Shown here piece after piece: positions 8,363-18,762 of a DNA stretch of 45,484 nucleotides. Both the position numbers and the translations under genes were made by a program. Within the stretch, counting starts at the first letter, position 1; every line of letters begins with the position of its first letter. The stretch is taken from positions 1 to 45,484 of the forward strand of contig DSBV01000043.1 in the NCBI GenBank assembly GCA_011045955.1. The letters run 5' to 3'. The notes beneath the pieces are model-generated. The model had not been told where the DNA came from. It was given only the letters and a program-made list of their open reading frames with translations, and did no database searches. Origin of the DNA: Bacteroidales bacterium (GTDB lineage: Bacteria > Bacteroidota > Bacteroidia > Bacteroidales > Tenuifilaceae).

Positions 8363-9022
8363 ATGAGAATGACATTAAAAATTGGGGTAAAAACTAGCAT
8401 ATGGGTTGTTTTCATTTCAACCCTCATGTGCTGCACAAAAAACATTGAGCCATTGCCCAATGCAGTAAGCTTTGCTCCTTCAATTTCAGTACCGCTTGGA
8501 GAGGGTGAATTTAATCTTAGTAAATCGCTTGAAACCCTTGGCATACCCGTTGTAAACCTAACCGAGAATGTCCCCGACTGGGCAAAACACAGCTATGTTT
8601 ACATACAGGACACTTTTGCTGTTAACCTTAATAAGGTTTACAATCAATCCGATCAGATTAACTACATAATGATACGGGTTAACATTTGGAACGAATTTCC
8701 ACTAGAAGGGAATGCCCAAATATGGATATTTGACAGTGGCCAAAACAAGTTAGACTCCCTGTTTGCACAACCGGCCATTGTTCCTGCAGCCGAGATAGAT
8801 TCAAATGGCAACGTGGTGGGCACCAAGTTTAAATCGTATAAGTTTGATTTTGACCAAAACCGTATCGACCTGTGGCAAAATGCATCCACAGCAGTGGTTA
8901 GGGCCGGATTGGTTATTACTGAAGAAGGGGTTACTGAGCAGAATATCCAATATTTTGACCGTTACAAGCTAAAAGTACAGCTGGCTGCACGTGTCGATTT
9001 CAGAACTATCAAAAATAACTAG
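8363..9022 (+). CDS. Hypothetical lipoprotein paired with DUF5723 protein
   Basis: 219 residues. The N-terminus is a lipoprotein-type signal: basic MRMTLKIGVK, a hydrophobic run WVVFISTLM, then CC at 23-24 followed by TKN. Cleavage before one of the two cysteines would leave a lipid-anchored protein. The mature part is beta-rich (YIMIRVNIWNEF, AQIWIFDSGQNKLDSL, RAGLVITEEGV), consistent with one or two beta-sandwich domains. I cannot name a family. The stop lies 3 bases before the ATG of the DUF5723 barrel gene, so the pair is cotranscribed and may act together at the outer membrane. A second in-frame ATG two codons on is equally possible as start. Confidence 0.7.
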   Translation: MRMTLKIGVKTSIWVVFISTLMCCTKNIEPLPNAVSFAPSISVPLGEGEFNLSKSLETLGIPVVNLTENVPDWAKHSYVYIQDTFAVNLNKVYNQSDQINYIMIRVNIWNEFPLEGNAQIWIFDSGQNKLDSLFAQPAIVPAAEIDSNGNVVGTKFKSYKFDFDQNRIDLWQNASTAVVRAGLVITEEGVTEQNIQYFDRYKLKVQLAARVDFRTIKNN

Positions 9023-9025
9023 GGT

Positions 9026-10456
9026 ATGCTATTGCGATTTACCACTCTCACGGCTTTACTTTTTGCCTATACATTGGCATGGGCACAGCAAAACAATTCG
9101 CTACTCTTTATGCATCGCATCCCGCAATCGAACCTAATAAACCCTGCCGTTCAAATTGATTGCCCAATATACGTAGGAGTACCTTTTATGTCGTCGATAC
9201 ATTTTAACGTTAACTCCACGGGGTTTGCCTACAACGATATTGCAAACGGAACCGGTACCATAAACTTCCCAACTCTGGTTTCACAGATGCATAGCTGGGA
9301 TTACCTTTCCGAGGAACTCCACTATACACCCGTTTCGTTCGGATTTATGTACGATGACGCCCAGTACTTTAACTTTGCCTGGACTGAGCGAGTGGAGAGC
9401 AAACTATTTGTATCGAAACGATTGATGTCGCTTTTTGCTAACGGGAACACACAGTACGTGGGCAACGGGCTAATTACCTCCAACCCCGGCGTAAACAGTT
9501 TCTACTACCGTGAATTTGCGTTTGGTTACTCCACTCGGTTACAAGGCAATATGCTTGTTGGAGCCCATGCCAAAATCCTATTTGGCCTTGCAGGCCTTTA
9601 CACAAAAAGGAATCCTGTTGATATTGAGACTGATGCCTTAACCCACAACATCGATGCACGATGGAGCCCCCAGGTAAACATAGCCTACCCCTTAGGGGTA
9701 ACCACCGATGCCACCGGGAATGTTACGGGGGTTTCGGCTGGAGCATTTAGCCCTTTGCCATTCTTCCTTAACTTTAGCAACCCGGGGCTTGCATTCGATT
9801 TGGGCTTTGTAAAGCCCAACGACCCAATCACATGGAGTGGTAGCATTCTGGACTTAGGCTTTATTTGGTGGCTTAAAAGCACCTCGCGCTTTACCAACAG
9901 TGGCCAATTTGTTTACAGGGGTGCCACTCCAGCCGATTTTACTAACCCCGATGCCTACATCGATATGCTTGCCGATTCCATTAATAATCAAATCCAGTTC
10001 CGGTATTCGTCCAGTAGTTTTGTGTCGTTTTTAAACCCCAAAGCTTACTTAGGAGGCACCTATTCATTTACCCCGCAGCTACTTGCCGGTGCGCATTTAC
10101 GAACCGAATGGTATCCCGGACGACCTGTTGTTGGGTTAACCCTATCGGCAATCGCTTTGGCTAAAAAAGGTTCATCGGTTTCATTAACCTACTCCGCGAT
10201 GAACGGTTCCTTTACCAATGTTGGAGCCGCCTTTAATCTTGGTGGCGAGAGTTTCCAGCTTTACCTGCTCACCGATAACGTGCTTGCCCCATTCTACCCG
10301 GAAAGGGTTCGAAATGCAAACCTAAGGTTTGGCTTTAACCTGCTCTGGGGTTGTAAGCAAAAAAAGAAAAAGTTAAGCATTTCAGAATCGAGCGGTGATG
10401 GTTGTTTCTGGACTTGGGGCTTGGACGAAAAGCGAAAACAGCACGGGGTGAAGTAA
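9026..10456 (+). CDS. DUF5723 family outer-membrane beta-barrel protein
   Basis: 476 residues with a signal peptide (LRFTTLTALLFAYTLAWAQ). The mature start LLFMHRIPQSNLINPAVQ and the following VGVPFMSSIHFNVNSTGF match the hallmark opening of DUF5723 proteins: 'IPQSN..NPA' followed by a conserved short strand. The body alternates strands and turns typical of a porin-like barrel (FVSFLNPKAYLGGTYSF, GASVGLTLS-type strands). A short Lys-rich periplasmic segment (KQKKKKLS) and a hydrophilic tail close the protein. Related proteins sit in the outer membrane of Bacteroidota; no transport role is established. The partner lipoprotein is immediately upstream. Its 3' end faces the sensor gene at 10517 across 60 bases with no clear terminator. 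Confidence 0.8.
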   Translation: MLLRFTTLTALLFAYTLAWAQQNNSLLFMHRIPQSNLINPAVQIDCPIYVGVPFMSSIHFNVNSTGFAYNDIANGTGTINFPTLVSQMHSWDYLSEELHYTPVSFGFMYDDAQYFNFAWTERVESKLFVSKRLMSLFANGNTQYVGNGLITSNPGVNSFYYREFAFGYSTRLQGNMLVGAHAKILFGLAGLYTKRNPVDIETDALTHNIDARWSPQVNIAYPLGVTTDATGNVTGVSAGAFSPLPFFLNFSNPGLAFDLGFVKPNDPITWSGSILDLGFIWWLKSTSRFTNSGQFVYRGATPADFTNPDAYIDMLADSINNQIQFRYSSSSFVSFLNPKAYLGGTYSFTPQLLAGAHLRTEWYPGRPVVGLTLSAIALAKKGSSVSLTYSAMNGSFTNVGAAFNLGGESFQLYLLTDNVLAPFYPERVRNANLRFGFNLLWGCKQKKKKLSISESSGDGCFWTWGLDEKRKQHGVK

Positions 10457-10516
10457 GAGTCATTGCATAGACTGCTGCACTGTGGGTAATAGTGAAAACT
10501 CAATAATCTCTAAATG

Positions 10517-13500
10517 TCAATTAAACATGCAACTTAGTTCCGGCTTAATGCCGATGATTAGCATATCGTCAACCTGCTCAAGGTTACCCATCCAATCGTT
10601 AATGGCTTTTTCAATACTAGTCCTTTGCAATTCGATAGGCTTCATATAGTTACTCAAAAGAAGATGTCTAAACCTGCGGTATTTGAACTTTTTGCCCTCC
10701 GGGCCCCCAAACTGATCGACAATTCCATCGGTAAACATGTATATCATATCGTTTGGTTGAATTGGAATGTAGTAGCTGCTGAACTGGCTGTGCCCTAGCT
10801 CATTTGCCATACCCACGGAGTACCTGTCACCCTTTATCTCCATTAGTTTTCCATCGCGAACCAGGAAAAGGTTTGAAAATGCACCAGCAAACTGAAGCAT
10901 GTTATACTCCTTGTCGATAACACAAAACGACACATCCATACCATCCTTAACCTTTACTCCCTCAGTGGTTTCAAGATTATTGGTAGCAAATGTGTTATAA
11001 ATGGCCACACTAAGCCTGTTAAGTATCTCAGCTGCATCGTCAACGTCCTCAACGTTGGTGATATTCCTAAGAAGTTCAACACCAATGATTGACATGAACG
11101 CACCGGGAACGCCGTGACCAGTACAATCGACCACAGCAATAAAAGTTTTGTTTTGGGTTTCGTTCACCCAGTAGAAATCACCGCTAACAATATCCTTAGG
11201 TTTAAAAATCACAAACGACTCAGGTACAAATTCTTTAAATCGGCTAATGGAAGGAAGCATAGATTCCTGAATACGTTTTGCGTAGTTAATACTATCAGTG
11301 ATGTTCTTGTTCTTAAATGCCAACTCGTCTTTCTGTAACCTAAGTTCCTCAAGCACAGCCTCACGTTCATGGAGCAAGCGGTTAATTTCACGCACATGTT
11401 TATTTCTGCGAATGGCCCATACTAAGAGAGCAATCAGTACTATAACGCCGTATATCCACTTGGCAATTCGCGAACGCCACCAAGGTGCAACGGCGCGAAT
11501 CCTGAGCGATTTATACTCGGTTGTCCAAACCTGATCGCTATTGGAACCCATAATTCTTAGCTCGTAATCACCTTCAGAAAGATTTGAAAAAGTAATTTTG
11601 TTTGTATTTCCCAGCTCAACCCAACGGCTATCGTGGCCAACAAGCTGGTAGCGGTACGAATTCTTGACGGGTTGAACAAAATCAAGTGCAGCAATTGTGA
11701 AGGTTAAGTTGCTAAAATCGTCAGGAATTCTTAAGGACTTAAGCTGATAAGGTATTATTTCGGTGTTACCCGATTTACCATACAACTGAATATGGGTAAT
11801 ACAAACATTTGGAACAACCCTATTGGTAGGGATTGAATCGGGATGGAATACGTTAACACCGTCGATGCTACCAAAGTACATCCTCCCATTGCGGTTCTTG
11901 AACGATGCGTTTAAGTTTAGCTCGTTACTAAAAAGTCCATCGGAATTATTGAAAACCTTAGCCAAGTTGGAAAGGGGATTATACAGAACCAATCCCTTAT
12001 TGGTACTAATCCAGAACCGGCCACGATCATCCTCCAGAATATCGTTAATAAGCCTGATATTAACATCGCGCAGAACAACCGAGTGTAAAACATTTTTTCC
12101 CTTAGGGTTAATCCAGAATAAACCACTGGTAGTACCAACCCAAATCGTTTCGTTCCTGGCAACGTAAAGGCAAAGCACTTCGAAAGGCAAGTTACGTTTA
12201 TTGCCATTGAACGAAAAATTTTCAATGGACCTCAAATCGGCTGCAATTTTGCAAATCCCCGACACTGTTGCCACCCATACGTTACCGTTTTTATCGGCAA
12301 CCACATCGTAAACCTCATTGCCGGACAACGATAAGGAATCACCTCTTCCGGCATAGAAACTTATGAGATTTTTCCCTTTTAAGCAATGCAACCCCTGTCG
12401 GGTGGCAAACCAAACTCTATCCTGTAAATCTTCCGTAATGGAATAAACCCTGTTGTTCTTAAACAGATCGCCCACATACACATTGTTCCTCTCAAAAAAG
12501 TCGACAAACTGCCTCGAAGAAGGAAGATATTGAAAAACCCCATTGCGAGTGCCTACAAGTACCCTACCATCGCGAGTTTGGTAAAGGGAATGAATAAAAT
12601 CATTAGGAATGTAGTTGCTTCCTACTGACCAGTAGCGGCGGTTTTCACCGGTAACAGGGTTGAAGATATGCAAGCCGCTACCCCATGTTCCAACCCAGAT
12701 GTTACCATCAGCGCTTTCGATAACCGAGGCAACAATATTGTTTGAGAATAGGTTTCGCCCGTTTGGATCCTTACTGTACCCACCAATACGGTGCTCAAAG
12801 GGGTTTACCTTAACTAGCCCGGTTTGCGAACCAATCCACAGTACTCCAGTCCTATCGCGAAGCACCGTTGATACATTTAAAATATTTACCGGTAAATTGT
12901 TGCTATAAATACTATTGTACTTAACAAATGTACCGCTTGGAAGTAATTTACCCAAACCTCCCACGCTCCCAACCCAAAGGGAGGAATCGTTATCATAACC
13001 CAGAAATTGAATTCCAGTAGTCAACGATTTGTTGGAAGGGTCGTTAAGCGTAAGTATTACTCTGCGAAATTTCTGCGTACGAAAGTCAAACTCATTTATC
13101 CCCTTATCGGTACCAATTAGCAATTTCCCGTTTAACCCCTCAGCAATTGCATTAACCCTATTACCCCAAATGGAATTTGGATTAGCCGGATCTTCGGAGT
13201 ACCTTTTAAAAACTAGACGTTCTTTATCGAAATAGAATAGTCCGTCCTTAGTACCAACCCAAATTCTTTCGTTTGAATCCTCAAAAATCGGTGACAAATC
13301 GGATGTTTGTGAAATGTTGAAAATATCGTTGAAATGCGGGAATCGGGTAAAATCGTCGGTTGATGGGTTGAATAAATGTAAGGCATCAATGGTTTTTACC
13401 CAAATCCTATTACTGCGGTCGCGGTACACGCTAAGTATCATATTAGACGACAGCGATCTTGGGTTTTTTGCTTCACGGAAGTAAACCTTAACTTTTCCCG

Positions 13501-13852
13501 TTTTTCGGTTAAACCTATTTAACCCACTACGTGTTGCCACCCAAAGTTCACCATTTACACCCTCAACCAAATGGTTTACATAGTTATTGGAAAGCGAGAG
13601 GCTATCGTAGGGGTTGTTGTTAAAAACCACAAAATCGTAACCATCGTAACGGCATAAACCATCCTGGGTGCCTATCCACAGAAAGCCCACGGAATCCTGT
13701 ATTAAAGTATTTACAAATGATTGGGGCAAACCATTGTCGGAGTTAAACAGGGTAACATTTACTCTTTGAGCAAAAACCGAAGTTGCTGCAGCCAACAAAA
13801 GAGCTGCAACGCAACTAGGCAGTAATTTTTTATCTGTTCTAAACAACCCCAT
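10517..13852 (-). CDS. Propeller-type (Reg_prop/Y_Y_Y) transmembrane sensor with cytoplasmic SpoIIE/PP2C phosphatase
   Basis: 1111 residues. A signal peptide (about 1-29, ending SVFAQ) is followed by about 670 residues of Reg_prop beta-propeller repeats, recognisable by recurring W-I/V-G-T-x-x-G-L (FLWIGTQDGLCRYD, LWVATRSGLNRF, IWVGTKDGLFYF, VLWIGSQTGLVKV, IWVGTTSGLFWI). A Y_Y_Y domain follows at about 711-785 (SYRYQLVGHDSRWVELG). One membrane helix is at 799-816, then a coiled coil at about 817-866 (LLHEREAVLEELRLQKDEL). The C-terminal SpoIIE-type phosphatase has GDFYWV with D892, DCTGHG with D909, TDG at 1041-1043 and VDD with D1095/D1096, all the expected metal ligands. Thus a periplasmic ligand signal probably controls dephosphorylation of a cytoplasmic serine/threonine target, such as an anti-sigma antagonist. 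No STAS or kinase partner is adjacent. It starts 24 bases after the UbiD-family gene, so they may be cotranscribed. Confidence 0.9.
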   Translation of the reverse strand: MGLFRTDKKLLPSCVAALLLAAATSVFAQRVNVTLFNSDNGLPQSFVNTLIQDSVGFLWIGTQDGLCRYDGYDFVVFNNNPYDSLSLSNNYVNHLVEGVNGELWVATRSGLNRFNRKTGKVKVYFREAKNPRSLSSNMILSVYRDRSNRIWVKTIDALHLFNPSTDDFTRFPHFNDIFNISQTSDLSPIFEDSNERIWVGTKDGLFYFDKERLVFKRYSEDPANPNSIWGNRVNAIAEGLNGKLLIGTDKGINEFDFRTQKFRRVILTLNDPSNKSLTTGIQFLGYDNDSSLWVGSVGGLGKLLPSGTFVKYNSIYSNNLPVNILNVSTVLRDRTGVLWIGSQTGLVKVNPFEHRIGGYSKDPNGRNLFSNNIVASVIESADGNIWVGTWGSGLHIFNPVTGENRRYWSVGSNYIPNDFIHSLYQTRDGRVLVGTRNGVFQYLPSSRQFVDFFERNNVYVGDLFKNNRVYSITEDLQDRVWFATRQGLHCLKGKNLISFYAGRGDSLSLSGNEVYDVVADKNGNVWVATVSGICKIAADLRSIENFSFNGNKRNLPFEVLCLYVARNETIWVGTTSGLFWINPKGKNVLHSVVLRDVNIRLINDILEDDRGRFWISTNKGLVLYNPLSNLAKVFNNSDGLFSNELNLNASFKNRNGRMYFGSIDGVNVFHPDSIPTNRVVPNVCITHIQLYGKSGNTEIIPYQLKSLRIPDDFSNLTFTIAALDFVQPVKNSYRYQLVGHDSRWVELGNTNKITFSNLSEGDYELRIMGSNSDQVWTTEYKSLRIRAVAPWWRSRIAKWIYGVIVLIALLVWAIRRNKHVREINRLLHEREAVLEELRLQKDELAFKNKNITDSINYAKRIQESMLPSISRFKEFVPESFVIFKPKDIVSGDFYWVNETQNKTFIAVVDCTGHGVPGAFMSIIGVELLRNITNVEDVDDAAEILNRLSVAIYNTFATNNLETTEGVKVKDGMDVSFCVIDKEYNMLQFAGAFSNLFLVRDGKLMEIKGDRYSVGMANELGHSQFSSYYIPIQPNDMIYMFTDGIVDQFGGPEGKKFKYRRFRHLLLSNYMKPIELQRTSIEKAINDWMGNLEQVDDMLIIGIKPELSCMFN

Positions 13853-13876
13853 GGTTTAGGCTAAGGTACATAAAAG

Positions 13877-15766
13877 TTATTGAATTCGCATTACGGCATC
13901 ATCGGTTTGGTTCAGATTAATGAGTTTTAACGATGGCGATTCAATGAATTCACCAATATTAAGCCAATGCCACATTTGATCAACCTTTTCAATGGTTTCG
14001 GCATCCATGGTAACGATGTTTGGCCAATGCCTTGGAAAGTTATCGGTAGGGTAGGCCTTTCGGGTTCCATCAACCAAAATCAAATTGCTTTCGTTTCCCC
14101 GTATAATTAAGATATCGCGAGAGGGATCGATATTGCCCAACAAAAACCAAAGCACCAGCGAAAGGTCATCAATCTGGTTATCTAAATCAACAAGAACTAA
14201 AGCAAACAAACCTTGGTAGATAGGTAGTGAACTTAATTCCTGCCTAAACAATTGCCAATCCTCTATCTCCTTTTTCTTTACCGATACTATCAGAATGGGA
14301 ATATCCTTCTCGAGCAGGGTCAGGTTTAATGCGACTATATGATTTGAAAACGCCAGGGTGCTCGATTTAACATCGTCGACACTATGATTGAAACCAGTTT
14401 CTTTAAAACTAAGCGAAGTAGCATCGATAAATAATTTGCTGCCAAAAGCAAACTGATTGGACGAATGGTCAAGCACATCCAGTGGTCCTTTACCAAAAAA
14501 CAAGTCGGCTTGAGGGTTTACAGTCCTACATATATGGTTAAGCATTTGGTAACCATCGGTAAGGTTGATTTTGTCAGGGAAGGCAACAAGCACCTTGTTG
14601 AACATCATTTGTCCTGCTCCCCAAAGGGCGCTCATCACACGGTAAGCCTGTCCCTGAAACTCATCCTTTATTTTGACCAGGGCAATGTTGTGGGCAACCC
14701 CCTCGGTAGGCAATAGCATATCCGTTAGCTCAGGCAGAAGGGTTCGGCGTATTGGTTCAAGAAAGATACGTTCAGTTGCCTTGGCTATATAGGCATCTTC
14801 CATAGGGGGGACACCAACTATGGTGGCCGGATAAACGGCATCGGCACGGTGGGTTATGCAGGTCACCTTGAAGCGCGGGTACCAATCGGCTAATGAATAA
14901 AAACCGGTATGATCGCCAAAAGGGCCTTCCCATGCCGGTTCCTCGGAAGGAGCAACATAACCTTCAATTACAAAGTCAACATCCTCGGGCACTTCAATAT
15001 CAACGGTTAGGCACTTAACCAGTTTTACCCGTTTCTTACGTAAAAACCCTGCAAGTATGTACTCATCTACATTTTCGGGCATTGGAGCTGTAGCCGCATA
15101 GGTGTAAGCCGGATCGCCACCAAGGGTAACAGCAATAGGCATTAACTTGCCCAAACGCTTGTACTCCTCAAAATGCTTAGCCCCTGTTTTATGCTTTTGC
15201 CAGTGCATGCCCGTGTGCGATGAGTCGAAAATTTGCATACGGTACATCCCAACATTTCGGGCTCCGGTATTGGGATCAACGGTGTGAACCATGGGCAGGG
15301 TTATAAACCTTCCCCCATCGTGTGGCCAGCACTTAAGAACAGGCAGCATGTCGAGGTGGGGGTTGTAATGGACAACCTGCTGGCAAACGCCCTTCCCAAT
15401 CCGGCTTGCTGGCATCCACGATGCCACCCTGGCAAGTTCGGGCAATGCAGAGAGTTTAGACCAAAAGCTACCCCTGGGGCGAGTAAGCTGTTCCAGCAGT
15501 TTACCCACATCATCGCGTAATGCTTCCAAATTATTAGTTCCAAGAGCCAAGCAGATTCTTTTTTCGGAACCCAAAGCATTGGTTAGCACAGGGAAATCGG
15601 TTCCGGTATTCTCAAATAAAAGGGCTTTCCCTCCTCCTGGCAATTTAGAGTACCTATCGGTTATTTCGGTAATCTCCATAACAGGGTCGACAAAACGTTT
15701 GACCCTTATGAGTTCACCGTTCTGTTCAAGTATGTCGGCGAAATGACGAAGCGATTTGTAGGCCAT
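13877..15766 (-). CDS. UbiD family (prenylated-FMN) decarboxylase, menaquinone-type
   Basis: 629 residues, the longer form of the family (E. coli UbiD has about 500). The prFMN/substrate region NVGMYRMQIFDSSHTGMHWQ lies at 171-190. The acidic catalytic motif EGPFGDHTGFY is at 280-290, with D285 where the catalytic Glu usually stands. The metal-proximal stretch PMEDAYIAKATERIFLEP is at 321-338. Full-length size and motif spacing resemble the UbiD-like decarboxylases assigned to menaquinone biosynthesis in organisms lacking ubiquinone. That substrate is inferred. The enzyme needs prenylated FMN from a UbiX flavin prenyltransferase, which is not in this window. A TATTTTTG box directly follows the enolase terminator and probably drives it. 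Confidence 0.85.
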   Translation of the reverse strand: MAYKSLRHFADILEQNGELIRVKRFVDPVMEITEITDRYSKLPGGGKALLFENTGTDFPVLTNALGSEKRICLALGTNNLEALRDDVGKLLEQLTRPRGSFWSKLSALPELARVASWMPASRIGKGVCQQVVHYNPHLDMLPVLKCWPHDGGRFITLPMVHTVDPNTGARNVGMYRMQIFDSSHTGMHWQKHKTGAKHFEEYKRLGKLMPIAVTLGGDPAYTYAATAPMPENVDEYILAGFLRKKRVKLVKCLTVDIEVPEDVDFVIEGYVAPSEEPAWEGPFGDHTGFYSLADWYPRFKVTCITHRADAVYPATIVGVPPMEDAYIAKATERIFLEPIRRTLLPELTDMLLPTEGVAHNIALVKIKDEFQGQAYRVMSALWGAGQMMFNKVLVAFPDKINLTDGYQMLNHICRTVNPQADLFFGKGPLDVLDHSSNQFAFGSKLFIDATSLSFKETGFNHSVDDVKSSTLAFSNHIVALNLTLLEKDIPILIVSVKKKEIEDWQLFRQELSSLPIYQGLFALVLVDLDNQIDDLSLVLWFLLGNIDPSRDILIIRGNESNLILVDGTRKAYPTDNFPRHWPNIVTMDAETIEKVDQMWHWLNIGEFIESPSLKLINLNQTDDAVMRIQ

Positions 15767-15785
15767 GCGAGTGCGATTATGCTCT

Positions 15786-15793
15786 CAAAAATA
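15786..15793 (-). promoter_or_regulatory. -7 box (TATTTTTG) for the UbiD-family gene, inside the enolase terminator tail
   Basis: On the minus strand TATTTTTG begins right after the six T residues of the enolase terminator and lies 20 bases before the ATG at 15766. The -33 position falls in the hairpin, where no TTG is found, so only half of the promoter consensus is met. Confidence 0.4.
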
Positions 15794-15823
15794 AAAAAGG
15801 CTTCAGATAATACATCTGAAGCC
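15791..15823 (-). terminator. Rho-independent terminator of enolase
   Basis: GGCTTCAGAT at 15799-15808 and ATCTGAAGCC at 15814-15823 form a perfect 10-bp stem with a 5-base loop. On the minus strand it is followed by TTTTTTAT. It lies 23 bases after the enolase stop. Confidence 0.9.
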
Positions 15824-15846
15824 CTTTAAAAGTTACAAAAACCGAA

Positions 15847-17163
<1,317 letters not shown>

Positions 17164-17170
17164 TTAGATA

Positions 17171-17201
17171 AAAAAAGGGATTAAGCTAAAAGCTCATCCC
17201 T
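17171..17201 (-). terminator. Terminator of the ribosomal superoperon (after rplQ)
   Basis: GGGAT (17178-17182) pairs with ATCCC (17197-17201), and an inner AGCT/AGCT pair continues the stem across small bulges around an AAA loop. On the minus strand a run of seven T follows. It lies 24 bases after the rplQ stop and before the enolase start. Confidence 0.75.
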
Positions 17202-17224
17202 AAAGCAGTATTGTTAAACTGGTA

Positions 17225-17749
17225 TTACTCAGCCTTTTCGTCAGTTGAAGCAGCATTTTCGCTATCCTGATTTTCCGATTTTGGTTCTTCAGCTATCACA
17301 TTAGCGCTACCGGTTTCAGCTTTTTTAGCTTTTGAGCCACCCCTACGGGTCTTCTTGGCTGCGGGCTTAGCGACTTCCTTCACATAGGTAGTGTTGAAAT
17401 CAACCAGTTCAATTATACACATATCGGCAGCATCACCGAGACGGGTACCGGTTTTAAGAATACGGGTATAACCGCCGGGGCGATCGCCAATTTTTTGAGC
17501 CACCTCGCGGAAAAGTTCAGATACAGCCTGCTTGTTTTGAAGGTAACTGAAAACTACACGGCGCTGATGTGTAGAATCGTCCTTGCTCCGGGTAATCAGT
17601 GGCTCAACATAAGAGCGTAAAGCTTTAGCTTTAGCTACAGTGGTGGTGATACGCTTGTGCAGTATCAACGACGATGCCATATTCGATAGCATTGCCTTAC
17701 GGTGAGCGCTCTTACGGCCTAAATGGTTAAATTTTTTGTTATGTCTCAT
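17225..17749 (-). CDS. rplQ: 50S ribosomal protein L17, extended C-terminus
   Basis: 174 residues. The first 120 or so are a standard L17 core ([40 protein letters not shown]). Typical bacterial L17 stops at 115-130, whereas this one adds about 50 residues: a Lys/Arg/Ala block ([15 protein letters not shown]) and then an acidic tail ([18 protein letters not shown]). L17 sits near the exit tunnel of the large subunit. Last gene of the superoperon, 5 bases after rpoA. Confidence 0.96.
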   Translation of the reverse strand: MRHNKKFNHLGRKSAHRKAMLSNMASSLILHKRITTTVAKAKALRSYVEPLITRSKDDSTHQRRVVFSYLQNKQAVSELFREVAQKIGDRPGGYTRILKTGTRLGDAADMCIIELVDFNTTYVKEVAKPAAKKTRRGGSKAKKAETGSANVIAEEPKSENQDSENAASTDEKAE

Positions 17750-17754
17750 CGTAA

Positions 17755-18747
17755 TTAATCCTTATCCAATTTATACTTTGATACATCCATGCCAAACGAG
17801 AGGTTCAGGCTATCGAGCAAGTCCTCAAGTTCGGTGAGCGATTTTTTACCGAAGTTACGGAACTTGAGAAGGTCGTTCTTGTTGTAACGAACCAGCTCGC
17901 CAAGGGTTTCCACATCGGCAGCCTTGAGGCAGTTCAATGCACGCACTGACAGGTCAAGGTCAACCAACTTTTGCTTGAGCAGCTGGCGCATGTGGAGAAT
18001 TTCCTCATCGAATTCCTCAGATTCAAGCTTATCCTCGGTTTCCAAGGTTATCTTTTCATCGGAGAATAGCATGAAGTGGTAAATCAGAATCTTAGCAGCC
18101 TCCTTAAGCGCATCCTTCGGATGAATTGATCCATCGGTACTAATTTCGATGATAAGTTTTTCGTAGTCGGTTTTCTGCTCTACGCGGTAATTCTCAATAG
18201 AGTACTTCACATTACGGATAGGCGTGTGAATGGAGTCAATGGGTATGATGCCAAACTCAGCATCTTCAGGTTTGTTTTCCTCAGCGGGAACATACCCCCT
18301 AGCCTTACTGATGTTAACCTCAATCTCGATTTTAACATCAGGCTCCATGCGACAGATAACCAGTTCAGGGCTAAGCACCTTGAATCCTGAAAGGAAGTTA
18401 GAGAGGTAGCCAGCCTTGAACTCGTTCTGACCCGTAATTGTTATGGTAACCTTCTCGTTGTCAACACCGTCAACGATTCGTTTAAAGCGAACCTGCTTCA
18501 GGTTGAGAACTATCTCGGTTACGTCTTCCATTACACCGGGTATAGTTGAGAACTCGTGGTCCACACCACGTATTTTAATCCAGGTAATGGCATAACCTTC
18601 GAGCGAAGATAGCAGAATACGCCTTAACGCATTTCCCACCGTGATACCATAGCCTGGCTCAAGAGGACGAAACTCGAATTTACCGAAATTATCGGTAGAT
18701 TCAAGCATGATAACCTTATCGGGTTTTTGGAATGCCAGTATTGCCAT
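17755..18747 (-). CDS. rpoA: DNA-directed RNA polymerase subunit alpha
   Basis: 330 residues. The N-terminal dimerisation domain (about 1-235) begins [28 protein letters not shown]-type sequence, the region that nucleates polymerase assembly. An acidic linker (SEEFDEEI) leads to the C-terminal domain, which binds UP elements and activators: [19 protein letters not shown] with R269 at the place of E. coli R265, then the helix-hairpin-helix [17 protein letters not shown]. Located between rpsD and rplQ as in most bacteria. Confidence 0.98.
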   Translation of the reverse strand: MAILAFQKPDKVIMLESTDNFGKFEFRPLEPGYGITVGNALRRILLSSLEGYAITWIKIRGVDHEFSTIPGVMEDVTEIVLNLKQVRFKRIVDGVDNEKVTITITGQNEFKAGYLSNFLSGFKVLSPELVICRMEPDVKIEIEVNISKARGYVPAEENKPEDAEFGIIPIDSIHTPIRNVKYSIENYRVEQKTDYEKLIIEISTDGSIHPKDALKEAAKILIYHFMLFSDEKITLETEDKLESEEFDEEILHMRQLLKQKLVDLDLSVRALNCLKAADVETLGELVRYNKNDLLKFRNFGKKSLTELEDLLDSLNLSFGMDVSKYKLDKD

Positions 18748-18762
18748 ATGGTACAGGTTTTA

